In this document: piece after piece, positions 1 through 8,675 of the stretch | Layout of the letters: every line of letters begins with the position of its first letter | How positions within the stretch are numbered: the stretch's first letter is position 1 | Assembly: GCA_039180875.1 (NCBI GenBank) | Contig: JBCDCY010000013.1 | Span: 1 to 64,000, forward strand | Direction of reading: 5' to 3' | Origin: JBCDCY01 sp039180875 | GTDB lineage: Bacteria; Pseudomonadota; Alphaproteobacteria; Rhodobacterales; Rhodobacteraceae | DNA: 64,000 nt | Notes under the pieces: model-generated | The model's input: only the letters and a program-made list of their open reading frames with translations | Told to the model about the DNA's origin: nothing | The model's database searches: none | Position numbers and translations under genes: made by a program

Positions 1-174
1 CGCGAGCCCTGATGCTATTTTTCGAGCGCCGCCCAACGGCCCCACCCCGCCCTCTGGCGCGGCTGTCACGGATCGCCGCAGGCGACGGCCAACGGCCGCT
101 CGTCCTTGACAGCCGCGCCAGAGGGCGGGGTGGGGCCGTTGGGCGGCGCTCGAAAAATCGCATCAGGGATCGCG
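1..174. repeat. 68-bp near-perfect inverted repeat with 38-nt spacer
   Basis: Bases 1-68 and 107-174 are reverse complements with only two mismatches over 68 positions; the spacer is 69-106. Each arm carries, reading outward, a T5 run after a GC-rich part, so each arm resembles a transcription exit site. The right arm touches the 3' end of ccr on the minus strand, and the left arm would serve a plus-strand gene left of the window. It could be a duplicated terminator or a small MITE-like element. No coding content is seen. Confidence 0.85.
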
Positions 175-187
175 ACGGCGATCCCTG
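164..187 (-). terminator. Probable rho-independent terminator of ccr
   Basis: A perfect 10-bp stem (164-173 with 178-187) closes a 4-nt loop, starting 6 nt past the ccr stop codon. On the minus strand it is followed, after six bases, by a run of five T residues. It overlaps the inner edge of the right arm of the large inverted repeat. Confidence 0.7.
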
Positions 188-193
188 AGTCCG

Positions 194-1483
194 CTAGGCG
201 CGGCTTGCCTCTATCGTATCCTCGAAGGTGCGGAGGCCCGTCGTCGGTGCCGAGACCAGCACGGCCATGTTCCCGGGCTTGTGCTCGTTCCGCATCATCT
301 TGGTGTGTGCCCGAGGCACGTCAGCCCAGGGAAAGACCTCCGACATGCAAGGGTCGAGCCGCTGCTCCAGCATCAATTGGTTGGCCGCGCTCGCCTGCTT
401 CAGGTGGGCGAAGTGGCTGCCCTGCACCCGCTTCTGGTGCATCCAGACATAGCGGGCATCCATGGTGAGGTTGTAGCCCGTCGTGCCGGCGCAGATCACC
501 ACCATGCCGCCGCGCTTCACCACGAAGGTGGAGACTGGGAACGTCGCCTCGCCCGGATGCTCGAACACCATATCGACGTTCACGCCCTTGCCGGTGATGT
601 CCCAGATCGCCTTGCCGAACTTCCGGACCTCGCCGAACCAGGTCTTGTACTCCTCCGTCCCGACCTTCGGCAGTTGGCCCCAGCAGTTGAAGTCCTTGCG
701 GTTCAGCACGCCCTTGGCGCCGAGGTCGAGGACGAACTGGCGCTTGTCCTCGTCCGAGATCACGCCGATGGCGTTGGCGCCGGCCGTGTTGATGAGCTGG
801 ATGGCATAGGAGCCGAGGCCGCCCGAGGCGCCCCAGACCAGCACGTTCTGGCCCGGCTTCAGATCGTGCGGCTCGTGCCCAAAGAGCATGCGGTAGGCGG
901 TGGCGAGGGTGAGCGTGTAGCACGACGCCTCCTCCCACGTCAGATGCCGCGGCCGGGCCATCAATTGCTGCGCCTGGACCCGGGCGAACTGGGCGAAGCT
1001 GCCATCCGGCGTCTCGTAGCCCCAGATCCGCTGGCTCATGGAGAACATCGGATCGCCGCCATTGCAGTGCTCGTCGTCGCCGTCATCCTGGTTGCAGTGG
1101 ACGACCACCTCGTCGCCCACCTTCCAGCGGCGCACCTTGTCGCCCACCGCCCAGACGATGCCGGAGGCGTCGGAGCCGGCGATGTGATAGTCGGCACCGT
1201 GCCCGTCGAAGGGCGAGATCGGCTGGCCGAGGCCGGCCCAGACGCCGTTGTAGTTGATGCCGGCGGCCATCACGAACACCAGCACGTCGTGGCTGTCGAG
1301 CTTCGGCGTCTCGACAATCTCAAGCTGCATCGCCTGCTCGGGCTCGCCATGGCGCTCCCGCCGGATCGCCCAGGCGTGCATCTTCGGCGGCACGAAGCCG
1401 AGGGGCGGGATCTCTCCCACCGCGTAGACGTCCTTTTCGGGCGCGTCGTAGGACGGGGTCGCTGGGGCGTCGAGCGGGGCCAT
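194..1483 (-). CDS. ccr: Crotonyl-CoA carboxylase/reductase
   Basis: The 429-aa product is a medium-chain dehydrogenase/reductase that reductively carboxylates crotonyl-CoA to ethylmalonyl-CoA with NADPH and CO2, the signature step of the ethylmalonyl-CoA pathway. The N-terminal GEIPPLG segment, the NYNGVWAGLG stretch, the GASGGLGSYAIQL nucleotide-binding loop and the FEHPGEATF region are typical of Ccr rather than of ordinary quinone reductases. The start at 1483 is chosen because GAGGAG lies six bases upstream; a start at 1510 would only add nine residues. meaA, for a later step of the same pathway, lies 1.2 kb away on the other strand. A hairpin terminator follows directly. Confidence 0.95.
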   Translation of the reverse strand: MAPLDAPATPSYDAPEKDVYAVGEIPPLGFVPPKMHAWAIRRERHGEPEQAMQLEIVETPKLDSHDVLVFVMAAGINYNGVWAGLGQPISPFDGHGADYHIAGSDASGIVWAVGDKVRRWKVGDEVVVHCNQDDGDDEHCNGGDPMFSMSQRIWGYETPDGSFAQFARVQAQQLMARPRHLTWEEASCYTLTLATAYRMLFGHEPHDLKPGQNVLVWGASGGLGSYAIQLINTAGANAIGVISDEDKRQFVLDLGAKGVLNRKDFNCWGQLPKVGTEEYKTWFGEVRKFGKAIWDITGKGVNVDMVFEHPGEATFPVSTFVVKRGGMVVICAGTTGYNLTMDARYVWMHQKRVQGSHFAHLKQASAANQLMLEQRLDPCMSEVFPWADVPRAHTKMMRNEHKPGNMAVLVSAPTTGLRTFEDTIEASRA

Positions 1484-1663
1484 GGGCAACTCCTCGGACA
1501 AATCACGCAATATTCGTGCGTCGGGTTGATTTTTCGCGACATATCATTGCCCGCCAAAGCCGGCAAGAGGGATGCTGCGATTGCGAACGGATGCTGTCTG
1601 GCCTGGCTTTCGCCCGGTGTGGTACACCGTCGGTGTGTTTTGGTTTGCAAAGTGAGGTGCGTG

Positions 1664-2064
1664 ATGGTGCGGCGTGTGTGCTTGGCGCTTGGACTTCTCT
1701 TATTGCCCCAGATAGCGACGGCCCAGGAGGTGCTGCTCGCTCAGTTCGGCACTTTCATCGGACCTTCGGATATGGTGACCTCCAGTGGCGTGCCGCTGTC
1801 GACGGCCGCACAGATCCTGCGGCAGGAGCGGGCGAACTTCCATCGCTTCGGCATTCGCGACGTGAACGATGAGGACGATCCTTTTTTGCCGAGCCCGCGA
1901 ACCGGGAATTGCTGCAGCGCTTGGCTCCCGCCGGTATCCCGCCCTACGCTGAGGAATTCATCCAGCGCGGTAATATCTATGTGGCGATCCAGGTCTTCGG
2001 CTTTCCGGGCAGTGCTGGCGGGCCTGCCCGTATCACCCGGATCTTTGTCGAGATCCCCGGCTAG
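1664..2064 (+). pseudogene. Small secreted protein, reading frame split by -1 shift at a T6 run
   Basis: From ATG 1664 the frame encodes a clear signal peptide (MVRRVCLALGLLLL, then an AQ-type cleavage region) and about 50 mature residues. At 1882-1888 (T TTT TTG) the sensible frame moves by -1. The new frame runs through about 58 coherent residues, including NIYVAIQVFGFPG, to a TAG at 2062-2064. That TAG shares a CTAG palindrome with the stop of the convergent YdcF-like gene, which supports the second half as the native end. I do not recognise the family. It may be a pseudogene, a homopolymer sequencing error or a programmed frameshift. Intact length would be about 133 aa. Confidence 0.6.
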
Positions 2065-2540
2065 CGCCAACGCCAAGCTTGAAAGGCAGTGGCGGGGAGG
2101 GCTAGGGCCTCCCGCGCCACCTTGAGCGCCAGACCGCGGCGCTCTCCGCGTGGATCCGGCGCGGCTGCGGCCGTCGCCTGCAGGCCGAGCAGCCGAGCGG
2201 CGAGCAGGGCCCGCGGCAGATGGTAGCCATCGCTGACGATGGTCGCCCGATGGCAGCCCCGGGCGGCGAGCAGGTCGCGGGCGAAGGCCAGGTTCTCCAC
2301 CGTGCGGGTCGAGCGATCCTCCTGGATCAGACGCTCGGCAGGGATGCCGACGACCCGGGCGATCTCGGCCGCGACCTCCGCCTCTGCCGGTGGGTGGCGG
2401 CCGGCGCCGCCGGTCAGCACCAGCCAGTCGGCCTCGCTACGAAGGAACACTGCCGCCCCGGCTTCGGCCCGGCGGCGGAGCGTGGGGGAGGCGACGCCCC
2501 CTGGCCAGACGGCGGCGCCGAGGACGATCACGGCGTGCAT
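2061..2540 (-). CDS. YdcF-like DUF218 protein
   Basis: A 159-aa protein with the DUF218/YdcF fold signature: an N-terminal strand HAVIVLGAAVW, then LVLTGG, the EDRSTRTVEN segment and VSDGYHLPRALL near the C-terminus. Family members include vancomycin-resistance SanA-like and YdcF proteins; the reaction is not established. No membrane anchor is visible with the start at 2540, which has AGGG upstream. A longer frame to 2627 lacks support. Its stop overlaps by four bases that of the frameshifted secreted gene. It is divergent from meaA, with a 113-bp shared upstream region. Confidence 0.75.
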   Translation of the reverse strand: MHAVIVLGAAVWPGGVASPTLRRRAEAGAAVFLRSEADWLVLTGGAGRHPPAEAEVAAEIARVVGIPAERLIQEDRSTRTVENLAFARDLLAARGCHRATIVSDGYHLPRALLAARLLGLQATAAAAPDPRGERRGLALKVAREALALPATAFQAWRWR

Positions 2541-2653
2541 GGGCGCCCTATCAAACAGGCCGCGACAGATCGTTGCCGAGAACTTGCCGCTTGCGAAACG
2601 AAATTGCGCATGGCATCCCTGCCGCACCGCAGCAGAGAGCCGGAGCCCGACCG

Positions 2654-4621
2654 ATGTCCGAGACCACCCGCGACCGCCCGTGGCTGTTTCGGACCTATGC
2701 CGGCCACTCCACGGCAGCAGCCTCGAACGCGCTTTACCGCCAGAACCTGGCGAAAGGGCAGACGGGCCTCTCCATCGCCTTCGATCTGCCGACCCAGACG
2801 GGCTATGACGCCGACCATCCGCTGGCCCAGGGCGAGGTCGGCAAGGTGGGCGTGCCGATCAGCCATCTCGGCGATATGCGCACGCTCTTCGACCAGATCC
2901 CGCTCGACGCTATGAACACCTCGATGACGATCAATGCGACCGCGGCCTGGCTGCTGTCGCTCTACATCGCCGTGGCGGAGGAAAACGGGATCGCGCCCGA
3001 TGCGCTTCAGGGCACGGTGCAGAACGACATCATCAAGGAGTACCTCTCCCGCGGCACTTACGTCTTCCCGCCGGCCCCCTCGCTTAGGCTGATCGGCGAT
3101 GTGGCGGAGTACTGCTTTCGTCATGTGCCGAAATGGAACCCGATGAACGTCTGCTCCTATCACTTGCAGGAGGCGGGCGCGACGCCGGAGCAGGAGCTGG
3201 CTTATGCCCTCGCGACCGCCACTGCGGTGCTCGACGAGGTGCGCGACCGGGTGGAGCCGGAGGCGTTTCCGGCGCTCGTCGGGCGGATCTCGTTCTTCGT
3301 CAACGCCGGCATCCGGTTCGTCACCGAGATGTGCAAGATGCGGGCCTTCGTCACGCTCTGGGACGAGATCTGCCGGGAGCGCTACGGGGTGGAGGAGCCG
3401 AAGTTCCGCCGCTTCCGCTACGGCGTGCAGGTGAACTCCCTCGGCCTGACGGAGCAGCAGCCGGAGAACAACGTCGCCCGCATCCTGCTGGAGATGCTGG
3501 CCGTCACCCTCTCGAAAGACGCGCGCGCCCGGGCCGTGCAGTTGCCCGCCTGGAACGAGGCGCTGGGCCTGCCGCGGCCCTGGGATCAGCAATGGTCGCT
3601 CCGCCTGCAGCAGATTTTGGCCTACGAGACCGATCTTCTGGAATACGGCGATCTGTTCGCCGGCAATCCGGAGGTGGCGCGGAAGGTGGAGGAACTGACC
3701 GACGGCGCGCGCCAGGAGCTTGCCCGGATCGACGAGATGGGCGGGGCCGTGGCGGCCATCGACTACATGAAGAGCCGCCTGGTGGAAGCCAACGCCGCCC
3801 GTCTCGCCCGGATCGAGGCGGGTGAGACCGTCGTGGTGGGCGTCAACCGCTATATCGAAGGGGAGGAGAGCCCGCTCGTCACCGGTGCCGAGGGCATCCT
3901 GGTGGTCGACGAGGCGGTGGAGGCGGAGCAGATCGCCGGCCTCACCGCCTGGCGGGAGGCGCGCGACGCCGATGCGGTGACTGCCGCTTTGCAGGCCCTG
4001 CGCGACGCCGCATCGTCGTGGGAGAATATCATGCCCGCCTCCATCGCCGCGGCGAAGGCTGGTGCGACCACCGGCGAGTGGGGCGATGTGATGCGGCAGG
4101 TCTTCGGCGAGTTCCGCGCGCCCACCGGCGTCGGCCAGGCCGCTGCCGCCTCGGCCGACGGGCTTGGCGAGGTGCGGGGGGAGGTGGAGGCGGCCTCCGC
4201 GCGTCTCGGCCGCCGCCTAAAGTTCCTGGTGGGCAAACCGGGGCTCGACGGCCACTCCAACGGGGCGGAGCAAATTGCCGTCCGCGCCCGGGATTGCGGC
4301 ATGGAGGTGGTCTATGAGGGCATCCGCCTGACCCCCGCCCAGATCGTCAACGCCGCGCTCGAGGAATCGGTGCACGTCGTCGGCCTCTCCATCCTCTCGG
4401 GCTCGCACCTGCCATTGGTGCGGGAAATCCTCGGCCGGATGCAGGAGGCCGGGATCGGCGACATTCCCGTAGTCGTGGGCGGCATCATCCCCGAGGAGGA
4501 TGCGGAGGCGCTGCGCGCGATGGGCGTGGCGCGGGTCTATACGCCCAAGGATTTCGAGCTCAATCGCATCATGTCCGACATTGCCGCCATTGCCGGCGGC
4601 GGGGATCGGGTCGCGGCCTGA
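2654..4621 (+). CDS. meaA: Ethylmalonyl-CoA mutase, MeaA family
   Basis: The 655-aa product is a coenzyme-B12 acyl-CoA mutase. The N-terminal TIM-barrel half includes TYAGHSTAAASN, LSIAFDLPTQTG and DMRTLFDQIPLDAMNTSMT, which bind the acyl-CoA. The C-terminal cobalamin domain carries DGHSNG, the D-x-H-x-x-G motif with the lower-ligand His near residue 534, followed by LSILSGSHL and VVVGGIIPEED. Barrel and B12 domain on one chain of this length fit MeaA, which converts (2S)-ethylmalonyl-CoA to methylsuccinyl-CoA. With ccr nearby it supports acetyl-CoA assimilation. The start is set by the family-typical N-terminus and GGAG upstream. Methylmalonyl-CoA mutase is the main alternative. Confidence 0.93.
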   Translation: MSETTRDRPWLFRTYAGHSTAAASNALYRQNLAKGQTGLSIAFDLPTQTGYDADHPLAQGEVGKVGVPISHLGDMRTLFDQIPLDAMNTSMTINATAAWLLSLYIAVAEENGIAPDALQGTVQNDIIKEYLSRGTYVFPPAPSLRLIGDVAEYCFRHVPKWNPMNVCSYHLQEAGATPEQELAYALATATAVLDEVRDRVEPEAFPALVGRISFFVNAGIRFVTEMCKMRAFVTLWDEICRERYGVEEPKFRRFRYGVQVNSLGLTEQQPENNVARILLEMLAVTLSKDARARAVQLPAWNEALGLPRPWDQQWSLRLQQILAYETDLLEYGDLFAGNPEVARKVEELTDGARQELARIDEMGGAVAAIDYMKSRLVEANAARLARIEAGETVVVGVNRYIEGEESPLVTGAEGILVVDEAVEAEQIAGLTAWREARDADAVTAALQALRDAASSWENIMPASIAAAKAGATTGEWGDVMRQVFGEFRAPTGVGQAAAASADGLGEVRGEVEAASARLGRRLKFLVGKPGLDGHSNGAEQIAVRARDCGMEVVYEGIRLTPAQIVNAALEESVHVVGLSILSGSHLPLVREILGRMQEAGIGDIPVVVGGIIPEEDAEALRAMGVARVYTPKDFELNRIMSDIAAIAGGGDRVAA

Positions 4622-4691
4622 AACAGTCTGTGCGGATTGACCCCGCGCCGCCTGAGACCATGCTCTGCCTAAGCGATAGGAGGGCAGGGCC

Positions 4692-5648
4692 ATGGGCCTG
4701 ATGATCGAGGGTATCTACCAGGTCGAGGAGCCGGCGCCTGACAGCGCCGATGACGGCCGGTTTCGCCGGGCGAAGGCCACGGTCCGGAACTGGATCACCG
4801 CCGACGGTAGCCCGGGCCCGACGGGGGAGGGCGGCTTTCCGGCGGAGGCCGGGCGCTATCACCTCTACGTCGCCTGGAACTGCCCATGGGCCCATCGCGC
4901 ACTGCTGACGCAGGCCTTGTTGGGGCTCGAGGATGCCATCGGCCTCTCCATCGCCCGGCCGCGGCGGACCGATCAGGGATGGGTGTTCGACGGCGACGGC
5001 GCTTTTGCCGACCCGCTCTACGGGGCGGAGGCACTGCACCAGGCCTACACACGCACGGCGCCCGACTATACAGGCCGGGTGACCGTGCCGCTGCTGGTCG
5101 ATCGGGAGAGCGGGCGCGCCGTCTCAAACGAATCCGCGGATATCGTGCAGATGCTCGCAGCCTTCGGTCAGGGGCCTGAGTTGCGGCCAGCCGCGCTGGC
5201 CGATGCGATCGAGGGCTGGAACGCCCGGATTTATGCTGACGTCAACAACGGCGTCTACCGCGCCGGCTTTGCCCGCACCCAGGCGGCCTATGACGAAGCG
5301 GTGCAGCAGGTCTTTGCCGCCCTCGACGAGATCGACGCGCAGCTCGGCCGCACCCGCTACCTGACCGGAGAGCAGTTCACCGAGGCCGACCTCCGCCTTT
5401 TCCCGACGCTTGCGCGGTTCGATGTCGCCTATCACTACGCCTTCAAGTGCAACATCCGGCGCCTGGCGGACTACGCCCATCTCTGGCCCTACGCGCGGGA
5501 GATCTACGCCATGCCGGGCGTGGCTGAGACGGTGAATTTCGAGATCTACAAGCAGGGCTATTTCAGCCCGTCGGAGCTGCGCAATCCGCTCGGCATCGTA
5601 CCGGCGGGGCCGGTCGTCGACTGGTCGGAGCCCCATGGACGGGGCTGA
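4692..5648 (+). CDS. Glutathionyl-hydroquinone reductase (Xi-class GST, YqjG/ECM4)
   Basis: The 318-aa product belongs to the Xi-class glutathione transferases, which reduce glutathionyl-(hydro)quinones by thiol transfer. The diagnostic motif is YVAWNCPWAHR, with the nucleophilic Cys at residue 64, followed by VPLLVDRESGRAVSNESADI of the thioredoxin-like domain and a helical C-terminal half with YLTGEQFTEADLRLFPTLARFD. Length matches the family. ATG 4692 is preceded by AGGAGG eight bases upstream. The next gene (HNH protein) starts inside its last 14 bases, so the two are probably co-translated. Confidence 0.92.
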   Translation: MGLMIEGIYQVEEPAPDSADDGRFRRAKATVRNWITADGSPGPTGEGGFPAEAGRYHLYVAWNCPWAHRALLTQALLGLEDAIGLSIARPRRTDQGWVFDGDGAFADPLYGAEALHQAYTRTAPDYTGRVTVPLLVDRESGRAVSNESADIVQMLAAFGQGPELRPAALADAIEGWNARIYADVNNGVYRAGFARTQAAYDEAVQQVFAALDEIDAQLGRTRYLTGEQFTEADLRLFPTLARFDVAYHYAFKCNIRRLADYAHLWPYAREIYAMPGVAETVNFEIYKQGYFSPSELRNPLGIVPAGPVVDWSEPHGRG

Positions 5649-5949
5649 GGCCGACCCGATCTGTCCCCTCTGCGAGCGCCCGATCCCGGCGGGCGCACGG
5701 GCGAGCGTGCATCACCTGGTGCCGAAGCTGCGCGGCGGGCGGCGCGGGCCGACAGTGCTGCTGCACCAGATCTGCCACAACGAGATCCACGCGACGCTGA
5801 CCGAGGCGGAGCTGGCCCAGCGCTATGCCTCGCCCGAGGCGCTGCGCAGCCACCCGCAGCTCGCCCGCTTCGTGCGCTGGGTCTCGGACAAGGATCCGGC
5901 GTTCCATGCGCGATCGTTGAAGAGCGTGCGGCGGCGTCGGAAGCGCTGA
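5635..5949 (+). CDS. Small HNH-type protein
   Basis: A 104-aa protein with an HNH (beta-beta-alpha metal) core: CPLC at the N-terminus, then HHLVPK with the catalytic-type His, and HQICHNEIHA. Such small stand-alone HNH proteins are usually called putative endonucleases, but neither target nor activity is known for this form. The C-terminus is strongly basic (KSVRRRRKR), as expected for nucleic-acid binding. It overlaps the upstream glutathionyl-hydroquinone reductase gene by 14 bases, suggesting translational coupling; a functional link is not obvious. Confidence 0.75.
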   Translation: MDGAEADPICPLCERPIPAGARASVHHLVPKLRGGRRGPTVLLHQICHNEIHATLTEAELAQRYASPEALRSHPQLARFVRWVSDKDPAFHARSLKSVRRRRKR

Positions 5950-5960
5950 GCCCGGGGCGG

Positions 5961-5976
5961 GGAGGCGGACGCCTCC
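5961..5976. terminator. GC-rich hairpin between convergent genes
   Basis: Stem 5961-5966 with 5971-5976 (6 bp, perfect) around a GGAC loop, in the 60-bp space between the HNH gene and the convergent ABC operon. There is no T run on either side, so it is at best a weak bidirectional terminator. Confidence 0.35.
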
Positions 5977-6009
5977 GCCGGGGGCATTGCGGCCTAAAGG
6001 ACGTCTAGC

Positions 6010-7746
6010 TCAGGCGGTTCCGACGGCCGGGGTCGCATCCCTGCTCGCCTGCAGCAGGTCCATGCGGGGCATGAGGCGGAGCAGTTCCTGCGAATAGGGA
6101 TGTTCGGGGTTGGCGAAGAGGTGCTCGGTCTCCGCCAGCTCCACGATCTTGCCGCGGCGCATCACCGCCACCCGGTCGCACATCTGACGGATGACCGGCA
6201 AATCGTGGCTGATGAAGAGCATGGTGAGCTGCAGCTCCTCCTGCAGATCCTTCAGGAGGTTCAGGATCTGCGCCTGGATCGAGACGTCGAGGGCCGAGGT
6301 CGGCTCGTCGCAGATCAGAATGCGGGGGCGGGAGGCGAGCGCCCGGGCGATGGAGATGCGCTGGCGCTGGCCGCCGGAAAACTCGTGGGGGTAGCGCAGC
6401 GCCGCCTCCGCCCCGAGGCCCACATGGTCGAGCAGGTCTTGCACGACCTGGCGTGTCTCTGCCTCACTCTCCGTCAAGCGATAGAACCGGATCGGTTCGG
6501 CCACGATGTCGAGGACGCGCATCCGGGCATTCAGGCTCGAATAGGGGTCCTGGAAGATCATCTGCAGGCGCTCGCGCACCGCCCGCTCCTCCGGATCGCG
6601 GCGATTGCCGGTGACCGGCCGGCCGAGGAGCGCGATGTCTCCGGCATCTGGGCGGTAGAGGCCGGCGATGATGCGGGCGACGGTGGACTTGCCCGAGCCG
6701 CTTTCGCCGACCAGGCCGAAGGTCTCGCCGGGCCGGATCGTGAAGCTCACCCCATCGACCGCCTTCAGCATCCGGCGGCGCGAAGGCAGGAGCGAGCGTT
6801 GCAGCACGAAGGAGAGGTGCAGGTCCTCGACCCCGAGGGCATCCTCATTCGTCCCCTCCCGCTGCAGCGCGCCGCCCAGCCAATGGGTGCGCACGTCGAT
6901 CCGGTGGAAAGGCTTCGCGCCGCCCTCGATATAGTCGACGGAGGCGAAGCGCTCGAGCCGCACATCGGCCCGGGGCACGGCGGCGATCAGGCTTTGGGTA
7001 TAGGCGTGGGTCGGCGCGCCGAGCACCTGGGAGGTCGGCCCCGTCTCGACGATATTGCCGCGGTACATGACGGCGACCCGGTCGGCCACCTCGGCGATCA
7101 CGCCGATGTCGTGGGTGACCAGGATGACGCCGAGCTGACGCTCCCGACAGAGGCGTCGGATCAGGTCGAGGATCTGCTTCTGGATCGAGACGTCGAGGGC
7201 CGTGGTCGGCTCATCCGCGATCACCAGGTCGGGATCGCCGCAAAGCGCCAGGGCGATCACCACCCGCTGGCGCATGCCGCCGGAGAACTGGTGGGGATAG
7301 GCGGCCATCCGGGCCTCGGCCTCATCGATGCCTACGGCCTCCAGCAACTCGATGGCGCGGGCCTGGGCATCCCGCTCGCTGACGCCCAGGGCGTTGCGGA
7401 TGCTCTCAATGAGCTGCTGGCCGATGGTCAGCAGCGGGTTGAGCGAGGTCTGGGGGTCCTGGAAGATCATGCCGATCTCCCGCCCGCGAACCTTGCGCAT
7501 GGCATCGTCGTCGAGCTTGCGGAGGTCCTGGCCTTTGAAGAGCACCTCGCCCCCGGCCACCCGGCCCGGCGGCTCCAGGAGGTCGATGATGGCGTTGCCG
7601 ATGGTGGACTTGCCCGCGCCGCTTTCCCCGACCAGGCCCAGGATTTCCCCCGGGCGCACGTCGATGGAGACGTCCTTGGCCGCCGTCACGACACCGCGCC
7701 GCGTCGGGAACTCGACCACCAGGTCGCGGATGGAGAGGAGCGCCAC
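6010..7746 (-). CDS. Fused two-domain ABC transporter ATPase (DppD-DppF type)
   Basis: The 578-aa protein contains two complete ABC ATPase domains in tandem, powering the peptide/opine-type importer encoded upstream. Domain 1 has GESGAGKST, signature FSGGMRQR and Walker B DLVIADEPTTALD. Domain 2 has GESGSGKST, FSGGQRQR and ILICDEPTSALD. Each ends with an oligopeptide-type extension. The start is taken as GTG 7746, six bases past the stop of the DppC-type gene, with GGTAGGG upstream; a longer frame would read through that gene. It is the last gene of a four-gene minus-strand operon. Confidence 0.93.
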   Translation of the reverse strand: MALLSIRDLVVEFPTRRGVVTAAKDVSIDVRPGEILGLVGESGAGKSTIGNAIIDLLEPPGRVAGGEVLFKGQDLRKLDDDAMRKVRGREIGMIFQDPQTSLNPLLTIGQQLIESIRNALGVSERDAQARAIELLEAVGIDEAEARMAAYPHQFSGGMRQRVVIALALCGDPDLVIADEPTTALDVSIQKQILDLIRRLCRERQLGVILVTHDIGVIAEVADRVAVMYRGNIVETGPTSQVLGAPTHAYTQSLIAAVPRADVRLERFASVDYIEGGAKPFHRIDVRTHWLGGALQREGTNEDALGVEDLHLSFVLQRSLLPSRRRMLKAVDGVSFTIRPGETFGLVGESGSGKSTVARIIAGLYRPDAGDIALLGRPVTGNRRDPEERAVRERLQMIFQDPYSSLNARMRVLDIVAEPIRFYRLTESEAETRQVVQDLLDHVGLGAEAALRYPHEFSGGQRQRISIARALASRPRILICDEPTSALDVSIQAQILNLLKDLQEELQLTMLFISHDLPVIRQMCDRVAVMRRGKIVELAETEHLFANPEHPYSQELLRLMPRMDLLQASRDATPAVGTA

Positions 7747-7751
7747 CGGCC

Positions 7752-8675
7752 CTACCGCAGCTTCGGATTGAGCGCGTCGCGCATCCAGTCGCCGAGCAGG
7801 TTGACGGCGAAGACCAGGATGACGAGGGCGATGGCCGGGAAGAAGGTGATCCACCAGAGGCCGGAGAACAGGAACTCGTTCCCGACCCGGATGAGCGTCC
7901 CCAGCGACGGCGTGGTCGGCGGGATCCCCTGGCCGAGGAAGGAGAGCGTCGCCTCGGCGATGATGGCAAGCGCCAGCCCGATGGTGGCGAGCACCAGCAC
8001 GGGCCGCAGCACGTTCGGCAGGATATGGCGGAGCATAATGAGCCAGCCCGGCAGGCCGATCACGCGGGCCGCCTGCACATATTCCCGCTGGCCCTCCACC
8101 AACGTCGCGCCCCGCGTCACCCGGGCGAATTGCGGCCAGTCGGTCAGGCCGATCGCCAGGATCACCACGTAGACTGCGAACTCCTGGCGCAGCTCCAGCG
8201 GCAGGAGGTTGCGCCCGATGCCGTTGATCAGGATGGCGAGCAGGATGCCCGGGATCGTCAGCTGTACATCGGCGATGCGCATGATGACCGTGTCGACCCA
8301 GCCGCCGACATAGCCCGAGATCACGCCGAGCATCACCCCCAGCACCATGCCGAGGCAGACCGCTGCCAGACCCACCAGCAGCGACAACCGCCCGCCGTAG
8401 AGGATGGTCGACAGCATGTCGCGACCCTGGTTGTCGGTGCCGAGCAGGTACTTGGCCTGCCCACCCTCGGCCCAGGCCGGTGGCAGCTTGCCGTCCCAGA
8501 GCGAGATCTGCGCCGGATCAAACGGATTGAAGGGCGCGATCCATGGGGCAAAGAGCGCGGCCAGCGCGAAGAACAGCGTGATCGCCCCGGCGGTGATCGC
8601 CGTCGGCGAGCGCCAGAAGGAATAGGCGATGTCATTGTCGACAAAGGTCGCGTGCAGCCGGGCCCGGACGTTCAT
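7752..8675 (-). CDS. ABC transporter permease, DppC/OppC type
   Basis: A 307-aa inner-membrane subunit of the peptide-family importer. The N-terminal segment ends in a first membrane helix (TAGAITLFFALAALFAPWIAPF), then comes LGTDNQGRDMLS, the family hallmark. About five further helices follow, with the EAA-like cytoplasmic loop around EYVQAARVIGLPGWLIMLRHILPNVLRPV that contacts the ATPase. It starts one base after the stop of the DppB-type gene and ends just ahead of the ATPase gene, so translation is coupled. Substrate cannot be assigned from the permease. Confidence 0.92.
   Translation of the reverse strand: MNVRARLHATFVDNDIAYSFWRSPTAITAGAITLFFALAALFAPWIAPFNPFDPAQISLWDGKLPPAWAEGGQAKYLLGTDNQGRDMLSTILYGGRLSLLVGLAAVCLGMVLGVMLGVISGYVGGWVDTVIMRIADVQLTIPGILLAILINGIGRNLLPLELRQEFAVYVVILAIGLTDWPQFARVTRGATLVEGQREYVQAARVIGLPGWLIMLRHILPNVLRPVLVLATIGLALAIIAEATLSFLGQGIPPTTPSLGTLIRVGNEFLFSGLWWITFFPAIALVILVFAVNLLGDWMRDALNPKLR

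Noticed and set aside
281..2125. Long plus-strand open frame opposite ccr
   Set aside because: Its first part mirrors ccr codons and has no recognisable domain; only the last part coincides with the secreted-protein gene. High GC makes such shadows common.
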